Assembly: GCA_958009085.1 (NCBI GenBank)
Contig: OY253679.1
Coordinates: 558,001 to 622,000, forward strand
Length of the DNA stretch: 64,000 nt
From: Protoeuglena noctilucae
Taxonomy: Eukaryota; Chlorophyta; Pedinophyceae; Marsupiomonadales; Marsupiomonadaceae
Reading direction: 5' to 3'
A program made the position numbers and the translations under genes. The notes under the pieces are model-generated. The model saw only the letters and a list, made by a program, of their open reading frames with translations, was not told the DNA's origin and ran no database searches. This document shows, in pieces, positions 22,472 through 33,700 of the stretch; positions within the stretch are counted from its first letter, which is position 1, and each line of letters opens with the position of its first letter.

Positions 22472-22928
22472 TAGTCCACCGACCCCGCCGAGCGTAGCGC
22501 TTGTGTTTTGAAACGAGTGTATGCCCTGCCAGTCTCTGTCGGCTGACATCTCGCTTCCAACAAGAAAGCGGGGAGATCGCGCCATGTGCCATAGTCGCCT
22601 GCTGCGGCCCCGCAAGGCACACATGGGGTGCGCCGCGTCCACGACGAGGTGAGGGGGTGCGACTCGATGCACGGGCCAGTGCTGGAGACCCAATCACGCC
22701 GGCCTGGCGTTGTTTGAGGAACCTCGTGGAGTATATAGCATAATGGAAACCCCTCGCGTGCGCGGAGCATACGATTTGCTCCTTGGGGACTGTGGGCACG
22801 TCCCACAAGTGGCTAGCTGGGCCTTACACTGCGTTGCGGGATTTCCTGCTGCGCTCATTCCATTTTTTTACTCGTTTGGGGGCCATGGTATCTCGAACGG
22901 CAGCGTGGGATACGAGTTTGGGTGCCGC
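22472..22928. other. Intergenic region upstream of the kinase gene
   Basis: About 460 bases. The reading frame of kinase exon 1 stays open upstream to 22710, so the true start could lie here; the upstream part is hydrophobic and unlike the kinase leader. Confidence 0.3.
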
Positions 22929-25900
22929 ATGGAGCAGGCATGGGGAGGCACATCGCTGCCGTCGACCGCTGCGTCGTGCGTGACGGGATGCCCACGAGCA
23001 GAGATTCCGACGCCTTCTGCTGCGAACGGGCCCCGTGCGCACGCGTCGTTGGGTGCGCAAGCCCGCTTTACCTGGGAGGGCTTTTTGGAATCCACTGTCC
23101 CCCGAAGCGCCCTTTGCAGGAGCGTGGGGCCACCGGGCTCACCGGAGGCGCAAGGTCCGTGGGGTCGCCTGGCCAAGAACACGTCGAGCGGGCACCCGGA
23201 CCGTTTCGGCGCGTCGACCAAGCCGTCCGACGAGGGCTCCATCAAGCCCCTCGCGACGCGCGCGTCCGGTGCGCCTTCCCGCTTCTCGTCCACGCATTTC
23301 TCGGATGGCACCCCGGTGCACGGCCCCGCGGGCGCGTGGGAGCCGACCCACAAGGCCCGGCGCCGTGCCGTCGGGAAGGACGTGCTTTTGGAGCCCCTCA
23401 GGTGCCGCCCGCCTCTGCGACAGCGCCCGCCCTGCCGGATACCCAGCTGCATCGATCCAGGCTTCCAACGCCGCGGGTCCGGGCCCCCGCATGATCCAGA
23501 ACCGCGCCCCCTTCGTGCGCTGCAGGCGGCAAATGGCGGGGCCAGTGCTGGTGGACGATTCGGGAGATGAGGCAGGGGCCGACGACGAGGGTTCGGACGC
23601 CGAGGGCGCCAGTCACGGCTCCGCGTCGGACATCCCGGACGAGCGCAAGTGGCTCGTGGCGTCCCTGACGTCGTCGTTCCTGTTCAGCGACATGCGCCAC
23701 CGGTGGCTGGTGCGGGTGGCGTCGCTCATGTCCCGCGCGGAGCTGTCCGCGGGGACGGAGATCGTGCGGCAGGGCGACGAGGTGGGCGACGCGGACTGCA
23801 TGTACGTGGTGGGCGAGGGCCTGGTGGACGTGGTCATCTTCGGGACCCTGGACGAACTCCAGCGCATCCTCGAGGGCAACCCGGAGGCGGAGCTGGTCGC
23901 GGACGGTGGGGACCCGCCGCAGTACTGCCTCCGCTTCTCCCGGGGCAAGGGGACCATCCTGGGGGACTCTGGCCATGGTGTTCATCAGTCCCCGGAGCGC
24001 GTCAATGGTCGCACGCACCGGTGAGGGGATTCCTGATACATACCGTGACAACATCTGATCGACGAATGAGATGGTTTTGTGAACACGCGTGTCATGCGAG
24101 ACGTGGGACGCAGGCCTGTCGCAGGGCCGCGTTCGCATGCCCATCGCCCACTGTGCCGCGCAGCGAGTCGACCCTGCAAGCTTCTCCCTCCCTGCAGACT
24201 GCACCCTGTGGACGCTCACCAAGAAGGACTTTCACAGGGAGGTCGCGCCCCGTGCGCCCTGGATGCGCCTCCTGCACTTTGCGCGACGGGTGCCGTTCTT
24301 CACGGGCGTGACGGACGCGGAGCTGCTGGGGATCCTCACGGGCACCTCCCAGGAGCATTACGCGGACGGGGACCTGATCATCCAGAGGCGAGTGGGGCCG
24401 GAGCTGCAGCTGTCACGCTTGGCCAGGCACTGGCGGGGCTGTGATGGACTGGCAACCACTTGCGCTGTGCTGGGGGCGGTGCGTGAGGGCTACCCGCCGC
24501 ATACGGTGCCACACGGTGTGTGACAGAGGTTACGGGGCCAGTCACGCGCGCGCTGATCTCCTCGCAGGGGCATGAGGGACGAGAAGGTGTATGTGATTCG
24601 GCACGGCATGGTGGGCGTGATGGGGGGCGACGAGGGCGGGGAGCCGCGGGAGGTCATCCGGCTCGGCAGGGGCCACGTGATCGGGGAGCGCGTGCTGATC
24701 GGCAGCAGCATGCGCACGGCGGACTGCGTGGCCCGGGGGGACGTCACGGTGCTCGTGCTGCAGAAGGCAGACATCCTGCGCGTCGAGTCGCCCATCTTCG
24801 AGTGGATGCTCGACTACGAGATCCTACTCAGGTGAACGGGACTGCCGGGATTGCTCGCTTTCTTTTATGCTGCCACGCTGTGCCTGACGCACGCCCGGGG
24901 TCAGGTAGGCGGACCTGACCTCGCCAGATCTCACCCAGCGTCATGATCCTCGCGGTCAGGGATCCGATAGGCGCTTACCAAGCATGTGGTGAACTCCCGC
25001 TTGCCTTTCCATGCCCGCAGTGTCGTGCGTCGGTCGGCGTACCTGAGTCGGTTTGACCTAGAGGGGACGCTGGACGAATTTCAAAGAGAGATTTACACGG
25101 AGGGGACGCAGGTCATGAAGGCGGGCGAAGTGCCAAGCCGCGTGTGGGTGCTGCGGACGGGGGAGGTGTCCGCAGAGGACGGGGAGGTGAGGGTGGGCGT
25201 GTGCTGGGAGTGTTGGGGAGGTGAGGGTGAGGACCTGCTAACACTTCCCACTCTTTGCCATGAACCAGCACGTTTTGCGAGCTACATTAGCTACGAGAGC
25301 GCTCTGGTCTCCGATCGCAGGGCAACTTTGTGGGCGTGGAGTACTTCGACTTGCCGTACGGCTTCGTGGTGTTTGGGGGCGGTGACGAGCCATCCCCGGT
25401 GACGGTGCGGGTGGCCACGGAGACGGCGGTGCTTCTGTCGATTCCTAACCCAGAGCTGGGGGACAGGGCGGGGGTGGGGGAGGACCTGCAGGAGGACGCG
25501 CGGCGCATCGTCGAGGAGCTGGCCAAGATACCCGCGTTCCAGGTGACGCATGACCTGATGTGGTACCAGGAGGGGTTGTGAGTGAGGCAAGCATGGCAAC
25601 GTGCTATGACTTGTCGAGCATGCTGCAGCGTGCTGTGAGCAGGTGAGCGTGACTCTTGCAAATGTAAACGCACCGGGCCACTCCTCTCTTTGCCCATGCA
25701 CCGCTGCCCAGCCACCCTCCCATGCCCAAGCGTCGCCTCTCTTGCCTTGCCCTCGCAGATGCTCCCCGAGGCGGTGCGCCGCAACCTGCAGGGCCTGAGC
25801 GCCTTCGCCAACCTGGCCTCGCTGCGCCTGGGGGAGGTGGTGTACCCCGAGGGAGCACCGATGGACGCGGCCATGACGGTGCGGTCGGGGGAAGTCGAGG

Positions 25901-27635
25901 TGCGCTACCCCAACGGAGAGACGGTGCTGCTGGGGCCGGGGTCGGTGTACGGCGTCACGGGGGTGCTGGAGGAGGCGCCAGAGCATGAGGCCAAGGTGGT
26001 GACGGTCAGCACGCGCGCCGAGGTCGTCTTCGTGCTTTATCAAGACGTGGTGCAGGGCCTCGAGGCCATCCTATCGAGGGTGAGTCGCGATGTCATGCGT
26101 AATGCGCTTCACAACTGCGTGGTGGCAGGATCGCATTGGGGCTGTCATCCGGTGCTGGCGTGTGACAGCGCGGCGGCGCGTGGCACGTTGCGGTGCTGGA
26201 GAGGCACCTGGGCCATATTAAGCGCCGCCATGCCTTTGCTTTTCTGCAGCTCAACGAGTCGGGGGAGGCCCTGGAGGCCGCGATCGCCCCCGACCTGGAG
26301 TTGTTTGGGGAGCTGGGCGCGGGGCAGTTCGGGAGCGTCCGGCTGGTCCGCAAGCCCCGCACGCGCACGCTGAACGCCCTCAAGGTCATCTCGAAGGCCG
26401 CGGTGTCCGAGCCCAAGCAGCTGGAGCACCTTCAGAACGAGGCCCGCATCCAGGAGGAGCTGCAGAGCACGTTCTGCGTGCGGCTGGTCGAGAAGGCCCA
26501 GGATGACGCGTCGCTGTACCTGCTGCAGGAGTTCGTGCCCGGGGGAGAGCTCTTCTATCTGCTAGACGTGGCGGGAGCACTGAAGGAGAATGACGTTCGC
26601 TTTTACGTGGCGAATGTGCTGCTGGGCCTCGAGTATTTGCATTCCAAGGGCATCGTGTACCGGGACCTGAAGCCGGAGAACCTGCTGGTAGCCGCGGACG
26701 GGTACGTCAAGCTGGCCGACTTTGGGTTCGCCAAGAAGGTCCACGGGGGCAAGACGTACACCATCTGCGGCACGCCGGACTACCAGGCGCCCGAGGTGAG
26801 GCGCAGCGAGGTGCTGAGAGGCCAGGTGATACCCGGTGTGCAGCATGCGTGATGCTAGTGATACCTGTGGTGTGACGCTGAAAATCCGCAACTAACACCC
26901 GCCACCCCTGCCGCCCCTCCCAGGTCATCATGCGCAAGGGCACGAGCGCGGCTGCCGACTACTGGGCCCTCGGCGTGCTCATCTACGAGCTCCTGTCGGG
27001 GGATGCCCCATTCAAGGGCGCATCGGAGGACCCCTGGGAGACGTTCCGTCGCGTTCTGTCCGGGCGCTTCTTTATCCCTCCCTTCATGGGACCCCTCGCC
27101 GCGGACATCATCTACAAACTCCTGCAGGTCAACCCGGACCAGCGTCTGGGGTCGGGGCCGGGAGGGGCGGCGGAGGTGCGTGTGGGGGGAGCGTGCGTGG
27201 GGTGGCTGCTGGGTCAGGGAGCTGGGTCCGGGGAGAGGGGCGCAGTTAAGATCCACACCACCACCGTCGCTGTCGCCGCCCTCACGACCCGCAGTACGAT
27301 GGTCGCCCTGCTGCCGTCTCCCCGCCCCTCTGCTCGCCCACTCTCACCGATCTTCCCTCCGTTCTTCTTCGCAGATCAAGCAGCACCGGTGGTTCAGCGG
27401 CATCAATTGGAAGGCCTTGGAGCAGCACCGCGTGCGCCCGCCCTTTGTGCCCGACGCCAAATTCATACAGAACTTCATCGGGCTCAAGTCCATTCGCCTC
27501 GACGCCTTCCGCAAGTCGCGGGCGCCCAAGAGCGAAGGCGGAAAGCCCGCTGTCGCCGACATGGAGGGCTGGCGGTGGCTGGAGGGCGTAGAGGACCGCA
27601 GCCCCTCCCCCGGGGCGCATGTCAGCAATTTCTGA
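22929..27635 (+). CDS. PKG: cGMP-dependent-type protein kinase with four cyclic-nucleotide-binding domains
   Basis: Ten exons: 22929-23401, 23526-24020, 24198-24387, 24568-24831, 25021-25186, 25321-25542, 25759-26079, 26250-26795, 26924-27175, 27375-27635 (about 1060 residues). A leader containing KARRRAVGKDVLLEP precedes four cNMP-binding folds, encoded at about 23650-24240, 24280-24830, 25040-25540 and 25760-26075. The AGC-family kinase follows: GAGQFGSVRLV, ALKVISK, YRDLKPENLL, DFGFAKK, CGTPDYQAPEV, ending with an AGC tail. The four-fold layout resembles alveolate and algal PKG. The HRD His is Tyr, as in many AGC kinases. Intron 3 has a GC donor (after 24387). Exon 2 has one base too many near 23970: the frame changes between GTILGD and LAMVFISPRSASMVART, though phases outside agree. 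Start codon uncertain. Confidence 0.88.
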
Positions 27636-27808
27636 CGTTACGAACGTTGGGATTCCAGACGTCCATTTTCGATTCGACATAGCTCGCATCGCGCTTCCAC
27701 ACACGTTCCGCCCCGCTAGCTCTCCTAGAGCCCACCTAGCGCGCTGCAAACGCCCCCCGTTCCTGGACATCATATCCAGCCCCTGGCGTGGCGCTGTAAC
27801 CACATCCC

Positions 27809-29178
27809 TCACACCCGCACGCCCTTGAATGTCCAATTCTGCCGCTTCTCGTCCCTCCGGTTCCCCTTTGGGCCCGGCCCTTTGCCGGCCTTGGCAGCGT
27901 CCGGTGCCGCTTCCCCATCGCCCGCCCCCGACGGCGACGCTCGCTTATGGGCCGCCCGCGCCGCCTCCGCCTGAGTCGCGAAGGCCGCAACGACGTCGAC
28001 TTCGCTCACCGGTTCCTGCATCCGCCCCTCGCGCCTCTCCTCCAGCAGCCGCCGCCGCATCAGCCAGGGCAGCAGCACCCGCACGCGCGGCGTGGCGTCG
28101 CCGTACGCCAGCTCCACGCGCAAGTGCGCCCTGCAGTCGCGACGGAGGCGCAGAAGGCATCGCGTGCGCAGGCCGCGCCTCAATCGCCTGCAGAAACACC
28201 GCAGTGCGTCCAATGCACATCATCACCTGTACCGCACCATGCGTCCCGCCCTGCCGCGCGCGTGAGGAAGGACGCGTTTCAGATACGTCCCCTTCCCCAC
28301 GAGAGCCCTCTGCACGACGAGCTTAGATGGGTCCATGCCCATTTCATCCACAGCGCGGGCGCGGGCCTCCTTGAGGGCCAGATGCACGAACTTGAGGGCC
28401 TTCTTGGGGTGGCTCTGGGACAGGACGATCGCGTCGTTGACGTGCCGGTTCTGCAAAAGGCGGGGCGAGGACTGCATCCACGGGGGCAGCGCAGCGCCCG
28501 AGCCCAGCGGCCAGCGGGAGCGACCGAGCGAAGCAACAGAGAAAGAGACAACCCGGAGCAGGGTCTGCACAAGCGAAGATCGCAATGGAAATGCCAGGGA
28601 CGAGCGAGATCGCGTCCTGGCCCCAGGGGCTTGCTGCTCGCCTTCACGAGCTGGCAAGCCACGGTGAGCTTCTTCGGGCTGGTCTTGATGTCCGTCAGCC
28701 TCACGAAGGCGACCTTTGGCTGTGCTTCGCGAGCCTCCTCGGCCCGCCGGACCCTTCTCTCGGCCTCCTGCCGCGCCGCTTCGCCAAGCCGCCACAGTGG
28801 ATTGGCCCTCGCCGCGTGCGAGTGGTGGATCCACCGCAACGACCGCATTCCTCCAACCTGCAACGACAGCCGTTGCGTCCTGTTGCAATGCCAGCCCGCT
28901 GGCGCGCGGCTTGGAGGGTGAAGAAGCGTCTCTATGTTTCCCCGACCCACGCGACGCACCTCGCCGAACGACGACAGCGGGGACGTCAACGTGTTACCAG
29001 AGCCCCTCCAAGCATTCGATCCCGGTGTCCACGTGTGCTGCCGCAAGCTCCCTGCGAGGCGCGTGACCGGCTCGGCAAACCAAGCGCCCACTTCCCGCGT
29101 CTCAACGCCGCTGCAGCTCGTGCTGCATGTCCCCGACGATCTGGCGATCGCCGCAAGTTGCGAGACGGCGCGGCGCAT
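27809..29178 (-). CDS. MRPL22: Mitochondrial ribosomal protein uL22
   Basis: Four exons (29178-28960, 28857-28642, 28450-28227, 28130-27809) give 326 residues. The L22 fold is visible in VRLTDIKTSPKKLTVACQLV, in NDAIVLSQSHPKKALKFVHL, and in the C-terminal beta hairpin LVVQRALVGKGTYLKRVLPH followed by ARGRAGRM and HLRVELAYGD. uL22 lines the peptide exit tunnel of the large subunit. The N-terminus (MRRAVSQLAAIARSSG) is a typical mitochondrial presequence, and the protein is much longer than plastid or bacterial L22, so the mitochondrial assignment is an inference. Intron 2 starts with GC (AAG|GCGAGC). The C-terminal extension is basic and Ala-rich. Convergent with the kinase gene, 173 bases apart. 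Confidence 0.88.
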
Positions 29179-29565
29179 CGGGAGCGCGAGATGGCGCGCG
29201 GGCGACCGTGTTGGCGGTGCCCGAGAAAGCTATCCGCTGTAACCGGCGCGACCACGATTCTATTATGGTGCACGGGTGCACGGCAACACATGAATGCCAA
29301 CCGGATGCAGCTCATATGTCTTTCCAGCACTGGGCTTGCACCAAAACTGCCATCACTTGGCGATTTCGGCGAAACGATTCGTCAATGTGTGCGCCTGAGC
29401 TCGCCCTTGACGCTAGCACATACCGAGGCACCGGACTTTGCCCCCGGCGCGTCGTTTCGCAGCGGGTGTGGGTCATTCAGTGTTGCAGCGTCGCAGGCCC
29501 GCCTAGGCGGCGCGACCGCTGGAGGAGCGGGGCGCCTGGGGGGCGGTGCTTTCCGCGTTCTCCCG
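29179..29565. promoter_or_regulatory. Shared upstream region of MRPL22 and ARMC8
   Basis: This 387-base gap lies between divergent starts. No repeat, coding exon or clear core-promoter motif was recognised. Confidence 0.35.
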
Positions 29566-32500
29566 ATGGCGTCCCAGGCGGAGGAGCTGGCGCATCAATT
29601 GGGCGCCAGCGACGTCCCAGCAAAGCAACGACTTCGCAGCCTTCGTGCGGTCAGGAACCAGGTGTGCGCGGCGCGGCAGGCGATGCCAGCGCAGCGACAT
29701 CATCGTTGATAGTCCCTCGTGCTGGGCGACACGGACGGCGAGCGCTAGACCCGCGCCACCGCAGGTCATCAGTAACCGGTCAAAGAAGGTGGCCTTTTTG
29801 CAACTCGGAGCGGTGCGGGCGGTTGTTCAGCTATTGCAGCATACTTCCGACGTCGAGGCGATCGTGCAGGTGCCCGCCGGCGCGCCTCTAGCCCGCTGGT
29901 CTGTCGGTCTGTGCACGTTCACAAGCCAGCCACGGGCCATCACTTGTTGGGTGTGCAGGCCATCACGACGATCGGGAGCCTCGCCTACGATGTCGCGGAG
30001 GGCGCGAGGGAGGTCGTCGAATGTGGCGGCTTTGCCAAGATTGTTGAGTTGTGCTTGTCTTCCGATGCCAGGTGAGCTTCGGGCCCCTCCCCTCCTGGTG
30101 TTTGGTGCTATTCACCCGTGCACGAGACCGCCGGATGCGCGAATCGCAGGGTCATGGAGGCGGCGGTGCGGACGCTGAAGATGCTCCTGCACCCGGAGGA
30201 CGTGCCGAGGGCGCCGGTGATGGCGGAGGCGGTGCGAGGGCGCATCGTGTCGCTCCTCAGCCCAGACGCGGCCGGGGGGGACACGGTGTCGCAGCATGCG
30301 TGCGAGGTGAGCCGTGTGTTGGACTCGTTCGGTGCAGACCGCTTCGGCCACCAGATGGGGGCTGCAAGATGTCCTCAACCCATGCCCGGCCTTGCCCCCT
30401 ACCTCAGATTGTGAGGCGCTGCTGTTTGACGAGGGAGATGCAGGGGATGTGGGTGCAAAGCGGGGCAACCGGTGCGCTGGTGCACCTGATGGGCAGCGCG
30501 AGGGTGCGCGTGAGCATCGCCGCCGCCACCGCCGTCGGGGCGATGGTGTGCGCGAACGAGGCGGCTGCGCGGGACGTTTTGCGATGTCCCCGGCTCGAGG
30601 CTGCCGTGATCGGAATGCTGCAGTCGCACCGCCCGGACGCCCGACTCGAGGCTTGCAGGCTCGTCAGGTGAGTGGGCAACGCCATCGACTGTGCATCCCA
30701 GACCTGTGCCTGCCGTGTCTGCCTTGTCTGCGTCGTGCCAAGCACAGTTACTTGACCACGTTGCCCGGCCCCGCACTGCCCCCAGGCGCTTGGCAGGCGC
30801 TTTATCGTCTGGGCCCTCTCACAGCGAGGGGTCACACGCTCCAGGGTCACACGACACGACGTTTAGCACCCTCGTGCTGCACGCCAGCCAGGCCCTGCTG
30901 CGCCTCCTCTCCGAGGTGAGAGGAGACCGGGGTGCACTGGGGTGGTCATCGTCCCAGTGCACAGCAGCCCCAGAGACTGCCCGCCAAAGCGCATTCGTGC
31001 CGCAGGGCCCTTTAAGAACGGATCGCAGGGCTTTCAACCCCGACGCGGCGGAGGAGATGGCGGCGCTCTGGTCCTCGTCGCCCACGCTGCAGTGGGCGCC
31101 GATGGACGCGGAGACTCTGACAACGCTGACAGGCATCATCCACGAGGGGCCTTCGCCTCCCACCCCGGCAGCCGCGCACAACCTGTCGTGCGCGCTACAC
31201 GCCCTCGCGGCCCTCTGCACGCGGCGGGAGGAGGCCCGCCGCGCCGTCTTGGACCGCAAAGTCGCCCCCATTCTCCTCCGCGCCATCGAGTCCACCGACG
31301 CAAGCGTCAGGTGCGCGGATGCTGGGGAAGGTGTTGCCGGGATAGTGACAAGAGGGTCAGGTGCACATGACCATTTTGTGGCCTCACTCGGCTGACCAGC
31401 ATTGGCGCGTTGCGTTGGCACAGAGGTGTGCGGTGTGAGCTGATGGGCCCCGCTCCTCATCGCGCACAGGGTGGCGGCCTGCAAGTGCCTGGTTTCCCTG
31501 GCGAGGTCCTCGGCCATCCTCATGCAGGCCTTCAAAGACGCGTCGCCCCTCCGCCCGCTGTTCGCTGCGCTGAAGGACGGGCACCGGGAGGTCGTGCTCG
31601 AAGCGTCCGCCGCGCTGTGCAACCTCGTGACCTTCGGCGACGCGGTCAAGTCCGAGTGCCTCGGGCCCCACGGCCTCGGGCGCATGATGGAGCTCGTCAC
31701 GGGCGCGGACGTGGAGCTGAGGAGGAACGCCCTGCTGTTCTTGAAGAACCTGGCGTTCGACGCGGGGTCGGCTATCAAGGCCGGCATCCTCGACGCGGCG
31801 CCGTGGGTGCGTGCGGGGCCCAGCGCATGGGGCAAGGCAACGGGGGCGTCGTGGGTCGTTTTGGGACACGGATGCAAAGAGTGGCGGGTCGTGGCAGGGT
31901 TCGTGATCGTTTCTCCGCTGCCCGCAGGCCACTCTGGTCGAGTCGCTGCTGTCGGACGAGGACCGGCGGGTGCAGGAGTGCACGTGGGGCGTGCTGCGCA
32001 ACATCGCCAACTGCGTGGGGGGCTCCCAGGGCCGGGACGCGGACCTGGTGAGTCACTCGACGCTGTGCTCGCGATGCAGCGAGACCTCGTAGCTGCCGGT
32101 TGCTGGGAAAACACCAGGGAGGGCCTCATGTTCCACGCAGGTGCTGCGGGCAGTGCCCTGGCCGGTGCTGGCCAAGCACTTGGAGCGGCAGCTGGAGGAA
32201 GGCGCCGTGCGGCCACTTGGCGACAACGAGGGGAAGGTCCTGGAGCATGCGCTGTACTTCGTCGTCAACATAGCAGGGTCACTTGAGAGCGCCCGGCAGA
32301 CAATCATCGAGAGGCGAGCGCGGGCTTGGGAGGGCGCAGACGCGACCCCCACCGCCGGGATCCTGGTCTACACTTCCTGCTATCGCTTTGTTCCGCAGCA
32401 CTGTCCCGGCGCGGATCAAGGCCCTGCTGCTGGCGGGTCACGCCCCGCCGCCGACCCTGGTGGCCGCACTGTGGATCCTCCTCAACCTCGTGTACTGGAA

Positions 32501-32807
32501 GGGCAGCCTCGTAGGCGACTCGGCGTTACACAGGTGCGCAAGAGTGAGGTGCTGGGGCCCTGCTGCTACCCCTGCCGTTCATCCCCGGACCACGCCCCCT
32601 GCTTCCGCACCCTGCAGGACCAAGTCGCTCCTCCATACGGGCATGGCGGACGCGGTCCGGGCAGTGGCCAAGCATGGAGATCAGGACGTGCGGGACCGGG
32701 CGGCGCAGGTCCTGGAGGAGATGCGGGCGCGACGCCAGGCGACCCTGGGCGGCCCGGGGCAGACCTCGGGCTCGGACGACGAGATGATGGGGCCCGTCCC
32801 CATATAG
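29566..32807 (+). CDS. ARMC8: ARMC8/GID5, armadillo subunit of the CTLH/GID ubiquitin ligase
   Basis: Twelve exons (29566-29661, 29765-29869, 29959-30071, 30150-30306, 30408-30667, 30825-30915, 31006-31310, 31470-31806, 31928-32047, 32141-32313, 32399-32533, 32618-32807) give 693 residues, near the usual 670. The whole protein is armadillo repeats. Conserved ARMC8 blocks include VISNRSKKVAFLQLGAV, AITTIGSLAYDVAEG, VLEASAALCNLVTFGDAVKS, NALLFLKNLAFDAGSAIKAG, CTWGVLRNIANC and ALWILLNLVYWKGS. In yeast and animals this subunit holds substrate receptors in the CTLH/GID E3 complex. Intron 10 uses a GC donor (after 32313), required by phase. The acidic tail ends in MMGPVPI. Confident on family. Confidence 0.9.
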
Positions 32808-33700
32808 CACGAGTCTGTGTTGTGCGTAGTATAGCGCTCCTTGGCTGCACAATCCCTGATCCCCGGCCTTGTCAGTTTTTGCCAGAGCGAGGGGGGTGGA
32901 ACTCGAGTCTAGGGCCCGCGCGCTCCCCCGCGTGAAAGAATTTCGTCACATTGATCCTTTGTGACGTCGACAGGTGCGTGGCGAGGCTCGTACCGGCAAG
33001 TTGCGTCCCCAACTGTTCAAAATCTCGACCGCTTCACGCGTCGAGCGGGCGGCGAGGTGTTTCGACTCGTCTTTGGATGAGAAGAGGTGCCCGTGTCCCA
33101 CACGCAGTTCGCGCGGTGACTCGTCTTGGAGGACCCTGGAGAGCCACGCAGCGCGACTTGCTCGAGTGGGTCAGCGTCAGTCGCCATGTGTGCGAGCCCC
33201 GCGCCTTGCTGCTGAGCCAACGGACGTGGGATGTTGGGCCTGCGGGAATCGCTTGGTGAGAGCTGCGCGCCGGGGCCCTGCGCCTGGCCCGGGCGCCTCT
33301 CGAGGCAGCGGGCGCCATGGGAGTGGCGGTTTGGGAGGGGAGAAGTGCCACACGGGCTCTCGAGAGCGGGGGCGCGGCCGCTAGGGTGTTTGATGGGGTA
33401 CTCGCGCCCTCTGCACTTGGCCCCGCTGCCGCGTCGCCAGCATTCCTGTCCTCCCGTGCGCTTTCCATGGCGATTCTTGACTCGACACGCACTGCGCCCG
33501 CCAACGCCCGCCCTCGTCGCCCGCAGACCGGCAGCTCTCTGGGTTCGAGCTCACGTCGCCGCAGGGGACGCACGACGGTGCGTCGCTCCGCCCGCGCCTG
33601 CTCCTAGCGCGTCGCCGAGTCGATGCCTCTTGCTCGAGGCTGCTCCGCTGCGGCTGCGGACCCGCGCCCCGCGCGGCCTCGGGAACAGTTGCCCTTGCCC
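32808..33700. other. Intergenic region between ARMC8 and the ACT-repeat gene
   Basis: About 890 bases. In-frame Met codons exist at 33623 and 33701 for the downstream gene, so part may be coding or 5' leader. I see no repeat and no other supported gene. Confidence 0.3.

Noticed and set aside
23326-23401. Separate gene in the open frame before the kinase
   Set aside because: Its end joins in phase with kinase exon 2 and its KARRR patch resembles PKG leaders, so it was assigned to the kinase.
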